From Spiroplasma endosymbiont of Danaus chrysippus (GTDB lineage Bacteria; Bacillota_I; Bacilli_A; Mycoplasmatales; VBWQ01), in NCBI RefSeq assembly GCF_902809815.1, contig NZ_CADDIL010000004.1:138656-174699 (forward strand): a stretch of DNA of 36,044 nt. The letters run 5' to 3'. The notes under the pieces are model-generated. The model was not told where the DNA came from and did not search any database. It was given only the letters and a program-made list of their open reading frames with translations. The position numbers were made by a program, and so were the translations under genes. Of the stretch, positions 8,196-16,229 are shown in pieces; positions within the stretch are counted from its first letter, which is position 1; each line of letters starts with the position of its first letter.

Positions 8196-8663
8196 TTAAA
8201 AAAAATTATTTTTTAATCTTTTTTTCAATATGTTTATTTTTTTCTTTTTAAATAAAAGAAGTTTTTCTTTAAAGAAATAAGAAACAATGACAAAAATAAT
8301 TGAAGCTATAGCAAAAAAATGAGCAATTAATCATATAATTCAGAATTTATTAATATTTAAACTAAAAAGAAAAGTTGTGCACAATATTGTGATAATTAGT
8401 GACAATGTTAAAAATACTAATAAAATTTGTTTTTTATTAGTAACTCATATTGGCATAATAAAAATAAATAGAATTATACTAGTAATTGGTCAAATCATAA
8501 TTTGAATTGAAGTATTCATAATTTTGGCAACAAATGAGTTTTGAGATTTAGGAAAAAAATTATTAGTCATAAACATTAGTCAAACTAAAAATAAAAATAA
8601 AGAAGCAATTGTTAAAATTATTTTGCTAATTAATAAAATTTGTTTTAATTTATTTTTTTCCAT
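8196..8663 (-). CDS. Small multi-pass membrane protein
   Basis: 155 residues with four hydrophobic segments (about residues 9-30, 48-70, 76-98 and 104-126) and a Lys-rich C-terminus (KKKKINILKKRLKNN), a positive-inside cytoplasmic tail. Family not recognised. The start is taken at the ATG 8661-8663, preceded by GGTGAG; an in-frame ATG 12 nt upstream (8673-8675) is possible. It lies downstream of the NSS transporter genes on the same strand, with 48 nt between it and the MetS-like gene, so it may be the last gene of that operon. Confidence 0.75.
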
Positions 8664-8710
8664 TTCACTCACCATTTAATAATAAGTATACTAAAATATT
8701 TTAAAAAATA

Positions 8711-8839
8711 TTATTCTTTGTTTTTTTCTTTTCTTTTTTGTTTTTTATGACTCTTAAAATCCATTATGACAAAGAAAATAAAAAGACCAATAATACTTAC
8801 TAAAGAAATTACCATTAAAATAATTGCTCCAACATCCAT
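8711..8839 (-). CDS. metS: MetS-like small subunit of the NSS transporter
   Basis: 42 residues: one N-terminal transmembrane helix (MDVGAIILMVISLVSIIGLF…) and a short highly basic tail (HKKQKRKEKNKE). It lies 5 nt downstream of the NSS-family transporter gene. MetS-type subunits are tiny single-span proteins paired with MetP-type methionine/alanine transporters, and this matches in size, topology and position. The substrate here is inferred only by analogy. TTTCAGTTTTTG lies between the genes; an AAGAGG site precedes the ATG. Confidence 0.7.
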   Translation of the reverse strand: MDVGAIILMVISLVSIIGLFIFFVIMDFKSHKKQKRKEKNKE

Positions 8840-8844
8840 GTTTT

Positions 8845-10389
8845 TTAACCTCTTTCAGTTTTTGTTTTTATTTTAAATAATTTATTAAAACCATTATGAA
8901 TATTTTTATGATAAGTTAAGATAAAAGTTAAAAGTAAAACTAACCCAACACCAAGTGTTAGACCAACTGTACCATAGACAAAATTAGCATTGATAATATT
9001 AATAATAAAATCATAGATACCAGTAACAATATTAATTAAAATTAAAATTGGTGCGATAATTAAAATTACTATTTTATATCCTTTTGTTCATTTCATTCAT
9101 GAATTTTCATTATTATATAATTTTAATGTATCATATAGTTTTCAGCCATATGGACTAATACCAATTAATAAAATAAACCCAATTATTAGTAGTCAAATTT
9201 GTGCTACTCAGATTGCTAGCCCATTAAACAGCGCTGGTGAATTACTAAAGGTAAATAATACTGATACTGCCATTGCTCCTAATAATGATATTGCTAATGC
9301 TTGTTTGCGCTTTAAATGAATTTCATATTCTAGACCATTTACCATTGATTCAACTTGACCAATTAGTGAGGACATACCCGCAAAGAAAAGTGTAACAAAA
9401 AATAATATTGCTAAAATATTTCCTAAAATAGGAACTTGATTATTAATAATAGCAAATAATTGTGGTATTACTTGGAAAATCAAAGCAGGACCTGCTTGAA
9501 ATACATCTTTAATATCAGTTTTATCTTGATTTTGAGCAATTGCACTTATTGAATTAAAAACAATAATTGTTGTTAATATACCAATAACGCTAGTACCAAA
9601 GGCTACTACAAAAGCTTGATTAGTACTATCTTGTTTTTCAGGAGCATGAGCTGCATAAATATAAATGGTTCCTGTACATGTTGATAACATAAAGAATGAT
9701 TGACCAAAAGCATCTTTTCATAATCCAGGATTTAATAATTCTTTAGCATCTAAATCAAACATTACATTTAATCCAAGTTTAGCACCTGATAATGTACTAG
9801 TATAAATTGCTAAAATAATAATCATTAAAAATAAAAATGGAATCATAATTTTATTCGCTTTTTCAATTCCTTTTTCAACACCACCTAGTAGAATGATACC
9901 CAAAATAATTCATACACCAATTGTTGCAAGTAAAATCATTCAATTTAAGTTACCTAGGCTATTTAAATTGCTAATATCTTGATCATTTGTTTGTTGTAAA
10001 ATATTATGATAAAAATAAGAACCTTTATTTAAATTAGAAGTAAAACTAATAATAATATTAATTAAAGTTCATCCTACTAAAACACTATAATAAGTACTTA
10101 GTAAAATAACGGTTGTTGAATGCAATCAAGAGAAAAAAGCACCCTTTTTACCTCCAACCTCACTAAAAAATTCAATATGATTTTTGCGATATTTATTACC
10201 AATTGTCATTTCAATAAATAAAACTGGTATTGCACAAATTACCATACATATTAAAAAAGGGATTAGAAAAGCACCATGATGGTTATACATTTGAGTTGAA
10301 AATCCTCAAATACCACCTAATCCTACTGCCGAACCCATTACTGAAAGTAAGAATCCTAATTTTGAGATATTTAAGCGTTGTTTTTTCAT
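8845..10389 (-). CDS. Sodium-dependent NSS-family amino-acid transporter (MetP-like)
   Basis: 514 residues, about 12 membrane spans, cytoplasmic membrane. The family signature of helix 1 is clear near the N-terminus: LLSVMGSAVGLGGIWGF, the unwound Na+/substrate-binding region, followed by HHGAFLIPFL. Neurotransmitter:sodium symporters take up amino acids with Na+. The adjacent MetS-like subunit suggests methionine or alanine. Length is typical. The start ATG at 10389 has AAAGGAGG upstream. Numerous TGA codons encode Trp. Confidence 0.92.
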
Positions 10390-10419
10390 ATTAATAAATG
10401 ACCTCCTTTATAACAGTTA

Positions 10420-10425
10420 ATTATA
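10420..10425 (-). promoter_or_regulatory. -10 box for the NSS transporter operon
   Basis: TATAAT on the minus strand, about 30 nt upstream of the start codon and just before the AAAGGAGG site. No good -35 element could be assigned. The rest of 10430-10740 is AT-rich with no gene seen. Confidence 0.5.
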
Positions 10426-10750
10426 CAAAAAAAATATTTTATTAAAACCAATTTCAGTAAATAAAATTTTGCGATGTTATTTATTAATAATGTCTATTGG
10501 AAAATATATAGAAAATCAAAATTTTATTTTATTTAATAAAATGATATTATTACAAATAAATAATAAGAAAAAACAAGGTTTTTAAGTAAATTTTAAAAAA
10601 GTAATATTAAAAAATAAAACTCCTCCTTATATAAGGAATAAATAAAAAATTATTTTTAATATTATTAATTTAATTATTTAAGTTATTAAAATTATTTTTC
10701 ATAATTTCAATATTAATGATTATATTATTTTCATTTATTTAATATAGGGT

Positions 10751-10821
10751 TATAATACAAGAAGTAATAAATAAAGACTAGAGTTTAGCTCATATTTAAG
10801 AATTGTAATTCTTAATATGGG
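10751..10821 (+). promoter_or_regulatory. Promoter and hairpin leader (L5)
   Basis: TATAAT at 10751-10756, then a stem (about 10789-10821; TTAAGAATT/AATTCTTAA core extended by CTCATAT/ATATGGG with one bulge), then GTGTTTTTAT. The AGAAAGGA site and ATG at 10876 follow about 45 nt later. Same order of elements as the other leaders, but the stem sequence is different. Confidence 0.55.
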
Positions 10822-10875
10822 TGTTTTTATATTAATTTTATTACTTTTAATTATTTTTTAGAAAGGATTAAAAAT

Positions 10876-11904
10876 ATGGATTCATCACCAGCAATAAGTT
10901 ATTCTTCTACAGAACAATTATTACCAAGTGATTTAATATCAACTAATAATAGAAATAGGGTAGCACCCACTATAAGAGATGTGTTGCTTACTCTTGGTAA
11001 TTCAATGGTAACTGGGGGTAACTATTTATTATATCAAGATGGAGTATTATCACTAGTACCAGCATTATGTTTTATGGTGGAAGGAGCAGTTAATTCAAAA
11101 ATTTCGTTAACTAATTTAATATTAATATATCGAAATATTAATAATGTAAATATTAATAATTTATTAACAGGAGTAAGTTTTGCAACAGCACCGTTATTAC
11201 CACTAGCAGTAGCTTGACTTAACTGACCAACACCCAATCCAGATACATTACCTATTACATATGCTTTTATTACAGCAGCAGCAACTTCAAGTTTAAATCA
11301 TATAGTGACAATTAGTAAAAAAATATCAGAATGTTGTGCACCTAATAATGAAGAAAATGCAATAAATCAACAACGTAATATATGACAAAAAATAGGTAAT
11401 ACAGCAGCAAGTTTATTAGCACCAATAACTATTGCTAGTGCAATTACTGGTGTTAGTCTTTTTGCATATCATGAATTAAGTAATCCAAATAATAATAATG
11501 ATGATCAACCATTTTATAAAAAAAGATCAACGGCTTTTTGAGAAACAATAGCTGGTCTTGCAATAGTTGGTACTGGTTTATTAGTAAATACTGGAATGGA
11601 ATTATATGAAAATTGATGTGCGGATGTTAATGATTTTGATGAGGAAGATAATTATGAAAATATTTCTAGCAGTACATCTTCACCATCATCATCAAGTTCT
11701 GAAGATAGTGATGATAATAATCCATTATTAAATAAACCTTTTAATCCAGAAAAAATTAATAATGTAGAGAAAACACAATCAGTCATGTCAACTTCTCATG
11801 TTGTTGAAATAGCTGATCCTAAACCACTTAATACAGCAGTATTAAATTCTGAAGAACGTTTGCCTGTTAAACAACAATCTTCAGAACGTCGATTATCAAT
11901 TTAA
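10876..11904 (+). CDS. Orphan multi-pass membrane protein with acidic Ser-rich tail
   Basis: 342 residues, family not recognised. After a polar N-terminus (about 35 residues) come several hydrophobic or amphipathic segments (residues about 45-75, 93-115, 125-140, 168-195 and 215-235). A polar C-terminal tail follows, with a run of Ser and Asp/Glu (SSSTSSPSSSSSEDSDDN) and a basic end (ERRLSI). There is no cleavable signal peptide. TGA is used for Trp at several sites. It is a single-gene unit with its own leader and a strong terminator at 11927. Overall layout resembles the phage-operon protein at 32727-33554: polar start, Gly/Ala/Ile-rich membrane segments separated by an Asn-rich linker, Asn/Ser/Glu-rich tail. 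It may therefore be phage-derived; this is architecture only, not demonstrated homology. Confidence 0.75.
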
Positions 11905-11926
11905 TAATATTTAATATTATAAAAAT

Positions 11927-11956
11927 AAAAAGGTATTCTTAAAAGAATACCTTTTT
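11927..11956 (+). terminator. Strong intrinsic terminator
   Basis: AAAAAGGTATTCTT / AAGAATACCTTTTT: a 14-bp stem with a 2-nt loop spacer and T-run, 23 nt after the stop. It is symmetrical, so it may also stop the leftward tRNA transcript. Confidence 0.8.
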
Positions 11957-11977
11957 ATACTAATAATTTAATATTAG

Positions 11978-12060
11978 TGGTGCCCAGAGCGGGACTCGAA
12001 CCCGCATGATTTCTCGGTAGATTTTGAGTCTACTGCGTCTGCCATTTCGCCATCTGGGCA
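11978..12060 (-). tRNA. trnL: tRNA-Leu (anticodon CAA)
   Basis: Reverse complement starts TGCCCAGA and ends TCTGGGCACCA, with a long variable arm as expected for Leu. The anticodon stem GTAGA/TCTAC encloses the loop CTCAAAA, giving CAA. Last gene of a seven-tRNA cluster. Confidence 0.95.
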
Positions 12061-12120
12061 AAATATAACTTACTTATAAAAAATGAGGAATACTTCCTCG
12101 TCATTAATAAATATATAAAA

Positions 12121-12209
12121 TGGTGCCCAGAGCGAGACTCGAACTCGCACAACCTGTAAAAGTCATCGGATCTTAAGCCCGACGTGTCTACCATTTCACC
12201 ACCTGGGCA
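12121..12209 (-). tRNA. trnL: tRNA-Leu (anticodon TAA)
   Basis: Acceptor arm TGCCCAGG/TCTGGGCA-CCA and a long variable arm. The anticodon loop CTTAAGA gives TAA. Confidence 0.95.
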
Positions 12210-12214
12210 TCAAA

Positions 12215-12290
12215 TGGTGTCCCCGGCAAGGATCGAACTTGCGACACCTCGGTTAAAAGCCGAGTGCTCTACCGCTGAGCTACGAGGACA
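12215..12290 (-). tRNA. trnK: tRNA-Lys (anticodon TTT)
   Basis: Acceptor TGTCCTC with GGGGACA-CCA. The anticodon stem CTCGG/CCGAG encloses the loop CTTTTAA. D-loop AGCTCAGCGGTAGAGC and T-arm GTTCGATCC are standard. Confidence 0.95.
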
Positions 12291-12305
12291 AATTAATAAA
12301 ATATA

Positions 12306-12380
12306 TGGCTGAGGTGGTTGGATTTGAACCAACGCATGACGGCGTCAAAGGCCGTTGCCTTACCGCTTGGCTACACCCCA
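12306..12380 (-). tRNA. trnQ: tRNA-Gln (anticodon TTG)
   Basis: Acceptor TGGGGTG/CACCTCA-G-CCA, with a G·U pair. The anticodon stem ACGGC/GCCGT encloses the loop CTTTGAC. Confidence 0.95.
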
Positions 12381-12390
12381 ATAAGTAATA

Positions 12391-12476
12391 TGGTGGAGGG
12401 GGAGGGAGTCGAACCCCCGAACTCGAAGAGATCTGGTTTACAGCCAGGTGCAGTTGGCCACTTTGCTACCCCTCCA
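12391..12476 (-). tRNA. trnY: tRNA-Tyr (anticodon GTA)
   Basis: Acceptor TGGAGGGG/CCCCTCCA-CCA and a long variable arm typical of Tyr. The anticodon loop CTGTAAA gives GTA. Confidence 0.95.
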
Positions 12477-12486
12477 TAAATAATAA

Positions 12487-12564
12487 TGGTGCTGATGACA
12501 GGAATCGAACCTGCAACCTACGGTTTACAAAACCGTTGCTCTGCCGGATTGAGCCACATCAGCA
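12487..12564 (-). tRNA. trnT: tRNA-Thr (anticodon TGT)
   Basis: Acceptor TGCTGATG/CATCAGCA-CCA. The anticodon stem ACGGT/ACCGT encloses the loop TTTGTAA. Confidence 0.95.
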
Positions 12565-12570
12565 GGTAAA

Positions 12571-12646
12571 TGGTGGAGTATGACGGACTTGAACCGCCGA
12601 CCTATTGCTTGTAAGGCAATTGCTCTCCCAGCTGAGCTAATACTCC
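12571..12646 (-). tRNA. trnV: tRNA-Val (anticodon TAC)
   Basis: Acceptor GGAGTAT/ATACTCC-A-CCA. The anticodon stem ATTGC/GCAAT encloses the loop CTTACAA. First gene of the leftward cluster Val-Thr-Tyr-Gln-Lys-Leu-Leu. Confidence 0.95.
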
Positions 12647-12693
12647 TTATTTATTGTTTTATTAGAATTATTTATTCTTAAAAAACCTTAATC

Positions 12694-12722
12694 ATTATAA
12701 TAGATATTTTTCACATTTACAA
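12694..12722 (-). promoter_or_regulatory. Promoter of the tRNA cluster
   Basis: On the minus strand TTGTAA (12717-12722) and TATAAT (12694-12699) are 17 nt apart, close to the sigma-70-type consensus, and lie about 48 nt upstream of tRNA-Val. This is the cleanest promoter in the window. Beyond it, 12723-12910 holds AT-rich sequence with no gene. Confidence 0.75.
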
Positions 12723-12910
12723 TTATTTTTTAAAGATAATGTAAAATTATTTTATTTTTAATTATTTTTTAAAAGAAAACTTAAAAGAAAAAACCAAAAA
12801 AAATAATTTTATGTTAAATATTACTATTTTATACCTATTTTCAGTTTTATATATTTTAAATATAATATTTTTTTAAAGTTTGCTACAATTTTTTGAGCCA
12901 TATTTATATT

Positions 12911-14056
12911 GGTGGTTAGCCCTAAATACTGGACCACTTTTGGATAGACAGTTTTAAATTTTTATTTGTGAAATTGGTGGTTTTAGAAATTTAAAATGTA
13001 TTCTTTCGTAATTATAAAACATAATATATTGGTTTACATCATTTATAGCTTCATTGAGAGAAAAATATTGATTTGAACCTTTAGGTAGTCATTCTTGAGA
13101 TAAATGAGAAAATCAGTTTTCAGATATTACATTGCCACCAATATCATAAGGTTGTTTTTTGCTTAAAATTATTTGCTTATCAGCAGCTCAATTTGTGATG
13201 TCTTGACAATAAAATTCGTTGGCGTTATCTGATTGTAAAATAACGTTTTTTACTTGGTTTCAAGAGAATTGTTGATTTATTTTTTCAAGTGCAGGAAGGA
13301 TTAAATCTTGATAGGATTTGTTTGAACATGTATTATAGCTTACAATATTATTTGAATAAAAATCAATAATTACAAAAAGATATAATCAACCTTCTTTAGT
13401 ATTTATTTGTTTAGTGTCCATTGATCAAATTTGATTTGAAGAGGTTGTACTTTTATAATCTTTGTTTACTTTATCCATTGTAGGTATTCACTTATTTGGA
13501 TTTTTTTTGTTTTTAGGATAGTTATTTTTAGTTTGTTTTAATCCTTGAAGATTGTGATCTTTCATAATTTTTCGCATTTGTTTTGTTGATAATTCTAGAT
13601 TTAAAATAATATGTTTGTATTGTTTTAATCATTCTTTAAATGCTGAAAAAATTCGTAAATAGCCATAAATTTGTCCTTTTCTTGTAAAATGAAATTCAAG
13701 TAAAAGTTGGCATAATTCTTGATATTTATGTGTACAATTACTAATTTGATTTTTTTCTTTTTTAATAGGGTTTTGTTTGTTTTTTACAAAATAATATGTT
13801 GATCGGTTTAGTTGAAGATGTTGGCAAAGATATCTAATTGAATATTGGTTTTTGCTATCATCAATAATTTGAATTTTTTGTTTGATATTTAACTTGTTAA
13901 TTACTAATGCTATTTGTTTAATTTTATCCATTATTAAAAATCCTTTCATGTCAAAATTAGTGTTAATTGTATAACACAATTGTTTTTCGAATACATTCAA
14001 GTTTTTTTTAAATTAATGGTCTAGTAAAAAGGGCTAAGTAGCAAGTAGCAAGTAGC
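12911..14056 (-). mobile_element. IS3-family element, copy 2
   Basis: A full-length 1146-bp copy in reverse orientation, with three GCTACTT units at its left (higher-coordinate) end. It directly abuts, in frame, the remnant gene at 14057, whose 5' part is missing. Two substitutions distinguish its transposase from the other copies. Confidence 0.92.
12954..13931 (-). CDS. IS3-family transposase (OrfB-like), copy 2, with His233Gln
   Basis: 325 residues. The N-terminal helix-turn-helix of the OrfB/HTH_21 type (YSIRYLCQHLQLNRSTYYF, about residues 30-48) is followed by an integrase core with Asp172 (WSMDTKQI), Asp235 and Glu271 (ISENWF). In this copy the conserved LHSDNANEF motif reads LQSDNANEF, because CAC is changed to CAA beside the catalytic Asp235. 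In addition, Ser in the C-terminal IHSKFL is Phe. The His is highly conserved in the family, so activity may be reduced. No OrfA-type gene precedes it within the element, unlike classical IS3 elements. Confidence 0.88.
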
Positions 14057-14368
14057 GTTAAACTTCTAGCAACTAAAGTTGCTGAAAATCATGATGGGTT
14101 TTGAATTTTAAGAAATTCTCATCATTGAACTATTGGAGATTTTATTAAGGGTAGTATAACTAATTTTGGTGTTACTATGTCATTAACTGATTTTTTTGAT
14201 AATTTTAAAATTGTAATTGCTGCATTAGGTGGAACTGCGACTTTAACAGGTACAGCAGCACAGTTGCAAATAGGAGTAATCTTAGCGGTTATTGCTACTC
14301 CGATCTTATTTTTTACAAGTCTTATTATTTTTGGATACAGTTGTTATTTAAAAGTAGTAAAAAAATAA
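14057..14368 (+). pseudogene. 3' remnant of a membrane-anchored protein, cut by IS3 copy 2
   Basis: An open frame of 103 codons begins exactly at the IS junction with no start signal of its own; an ATG at 14177 exists but lacks a ribosome-binding site. The residual product ends in one or two hydrophobic segments (GVILAVIATPILFFTSLIIFG) and a short basic tail (KVVKK), the profile of a C-terminal membrane anchor with a cytoplasmic end. The visible upstream part (NHDGFWILRNSHHWTIGDF) is not recognised. The missing 5' part is not found on the far side of the IS. A terminator follows at 14390. Confidence 0.65.
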
Positions 14369-14389
14369 AAATAGCAATTTATTAATTTT

Positions 14390-14430
14390 AAAAAATTCTT
14401 ATTTTTCACATTAAAGTAAGAATTTTTTTA
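14390..14430 (+). terminator. Intrinsic terminator
   Basis: AAAAAATTCTTA and TAAGAATTTTTT flank a 15-nt loop, followed by TTTATTT. It ends the truncated gene. Confidence 0.6.
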
Positions 14431-14487
14431 TTTATTTTATAGCAGTAATATAACAATGATATAATTAAAAAAAAATAGGTGATAATA

Positions 14488-14805
14488 ATGATAACTAAAA
14501 ATTGATGAAAAAAATTACCTCTTGATGAAAAAATAATTACTATTTTATTTTTTTCTGGTTTTATATTTTTGTTATTAGGGTTAATTATGTTATTAAGTAT
14601 TAAAATAGAAAACATTTTTAATGGATTTAATTTTATTTATATAAATGGTGTAATTGATAGTTTAACCTATCAAAGTAGTCAGGGAATAACAGTAGATATT
14701 TTCTTTTTAAAAGTAGGAATTATTTTTACTATTTTCTTAATGCCAATTTGTTCTGGCTGTAGTATAATTTGATTTATTATTAAACGATTAATTTTTAAAA
14801 AATAG
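14488..14805 (+). CDS. Small membrane protein, unknown function
   Basis: 105 residues with two long hydrophobic segments (about 18-41 and 73-98) and basic ends (ITKNWWKK; IIKRLIFKK), so both termini are probably cytoplasmic. Start ATG at 14488 with AGGTGAT upstream; a TATAAT-like box lies near 14456. It ends 9 nt before the isochorismatase-family gene, which has its own GAGGTGA site, so the two form an operon. Family not recognised. Confidence 0.7.
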
Positions 14806-14814
14806 AGGTGAATA

Positions 14815-15441
14815 ATGAAAAATAATGATTCATTTATTGAAATTATAAATAAAACTTTGGATAAAACAGTTAATTTAAATTTTAAAACTTTAAAAGGTCA
14901 TAATATTATATTTATTGTTGATATGGTTAATGGCTTTGCTAAAAAAGGAAATTTATTTTCACTCAATATTAATTCAATTATTAAACCAATTAAAAATTTA
15001 TTAGCAAAAGTAAACACTAATGAAACTAAAGTTATTGCTTTTAATGATGCTCATAATGAACATAGTCCCGAATTTCATACTTTTCCTAGTCATTGTTTGG
15101 AAAATACTATTGAATCAGAGTTAGTAGAAGAATTAAAATTTGACAATATTAAGATTATTAAAAAAAATAGTACTAATGGTTTTTTTGCTTTTGATTTTAA
15201 GCCAAATTTACAATGGGATAACATTATTATTGTTGGTTGTTGTACTGATATTTGTATTTATCAATTTGCTATTAGTTGTAAAACTTGATTTAATCAGCAC
15301 AATAAAGAAGTAAATGTTATTGTTCCAATGACAATGACAAATACTTATGATCAACCAGAGCATCCAGCTCATATTTTAAATCAATATGCATGATATTCAA
15401 TGCTTAAAAATGGCATTACTATTGTTAAGGATGTTATTTAA
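14815..15441 (+). CDS. Isochorismatase-family cysteine hydrolase (nicotinamidase-like)
   Basis: 208 residues, cytoplasmic. The family triad can be placed: Asp36 in FIVDMVNGF, a Lys at 116/117 before STNGFFAF, and Cys147 in GCCTDIC, the cis-peptide/TDxC motif. The metal-site-like stretch FNDAHNEHSPEFHTFPSHC (about residues 76-94) resembles the D-x-H…H site of nicotinamidase PncA. This makes nicotinamide deamidation in NAD salvage the best guess, but other family members share these motifs. Length fits PncA (about 180-210). TGA encodes Trp in the C-terminal part. Translated together with the small membrane protein upstream. Confidence 0.82.
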
Positions 15442-15566
15442 TTAAAGTAGAATTTTAAATAAAATAAATTTATATAAATAATAAATTTTATACATATTAT
15501 TTAATAATTTTTCTATTTAGAATAGAAATTATGATAAAATGATAAAATAATTTAATAAATGTTTAT

Positions 15567-15596
15567 ACCTAATATAGAAATTATTGTATATTAGGT
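15567..15596 (+). promoter_or_regulatory. Hairpin leader (L6)
   Basis: A perfect 10-bp stem ACCTAATATA/TATATTAGGT with a 10-nt loop, then TTTTATTAAATTAAAG and an AAAGAAAAGGAAG site before the ATG at 15637. The 30 bases after the stem are nearly identical to those after L3 (7010 onward), although the following genes differ. Confidence 0.65.
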
Positions 15597-15636
15597 TTTA
15601 TTAAATTAAAGTTTTAAAGAAAAGGAAGATTAAAAG

Positions 15637-16057
15637 ATGGCTAGTAAAGTAATCCAATCAGAAAGCGAGTATCAAGAACTTGAAAATAGCAATTAATAAT
15701 AAATATTTTTGAAAATTTGAATTTAATTTAAATTTTAGAAATATGAGTTATGAAGATTTATCAATATTAAATATAAAATTATTAAATAATGAATTTAATG
15801 ATATTTATCAAGAGATTATTAAGAATAATGAAATAAATGAAAAATTATCTTTCATTTTTATTGAATGTATTAATCAAGGTTTTTCTGAAGAAAAAGCACA
15901 ATATTCTATTAAAGAGCAAATAACTAAGCATATAGTAGAAAGTTTTTTAATTAAAGAACAAGAACAAAAAATGGTAAATGAAATAAATCAATTTGATTTT
16001 ATAAATGCACCATCAACTAGCACTGGTATATATCATTCACCATCATTTAAAATATAA
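15637..16057 (+). pseudogene. Leader-bearing accessory gene, probably frameshifted
   Basis: The well-formed ribosome-binding site and ATG at 15637 open only a 19-codon frame (MASKVIQSESEYQELENSN, TAA at 15694-15696). The +1 frame is open across that point (from about 15653 with TGA as Trp) and continues to 16057. It contains a 104-residue open frame from an ATG at 15743 that has no ribosome-binding site. The simplest reading is one gene of about 140 codons with a single indel near 15690. The main part (MSYEDLSILNIKLL…) is acidic, helical-looking and soluble, with no recognised domain. Alternatives are programmed frameshifting or two separate small genes. Confidence 0.5.
15743..16057 (+). CDS. 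Unknown acidic protein (open part of the frameshifted gene)
   Basis: 104 residues if translated alone from the ATG at 15743. Predominantly helical-looking, rich in Glu, Asn and Ile, with a repeated INQ/IKEQ-type pattern and a Ser/Thr-rich end (APSTSTG). No signal peptide, no membrane segment, no recognised family. The poor translation start suggests it was made as the C-terminal part of the product starting at 15637. A strong terminator follows at 16151. Confidence 0.45.
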   Translation: MSYEDLSILNIKLLNNEFNDIYQEIIKNNEINEKLSFIFIECINQGFSEEKAQYSIKEQITKHIVESFLIKEQEQKMVNEINQFDFINAPSTSTGIYHSPSFKI

Positions 16058-16150
16058 TTTAACTTATAATTACATTTATTTAGATTATTATTTGCAAAAA
16101 AATGTCATAATATAATATTGTAAATTAATAAGTGAAGAACAACTAAGTAA

Positions 16151-16192
16151 GTTATATAAAAACCATTCTTTTCAGAATGGTTTTTATATAAC
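16151..16192. terminator. Bidirectional terminator
   Basis: A 19-bp perfect stem (GTTATATAAAAACCATTCT and its complement) with a 4-nt loop. It sits between the rightward gene ending at 16057 and the leftward pgi gene ending at 16230 and can serve both. Confidence 0.85.
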
Positions 16193-16229
16193 TATATTTT
16201 AATGTTTTATTAAATTTATTATTAGGAAA

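Noticed and set aside
11034-11237. Minus-strand frame inside the 10876-11904 gene
   Set aside because: Antisense shadow of a gene with leader, ribosome-binding site and terminator.
11978-12646. Regularly spaced repeats resembling a CRISPR-like array
   Set aside because: The periodicity comes from consecutive tRNA genes with encoded CCA and T-arms.
14406-14615. Minus-strand frame before and within the small membrane protein gene
   Set aside because: Composed of complementary poly-Ile/Lys codons over a terminator and the start of a well-supported plus-strand gene.
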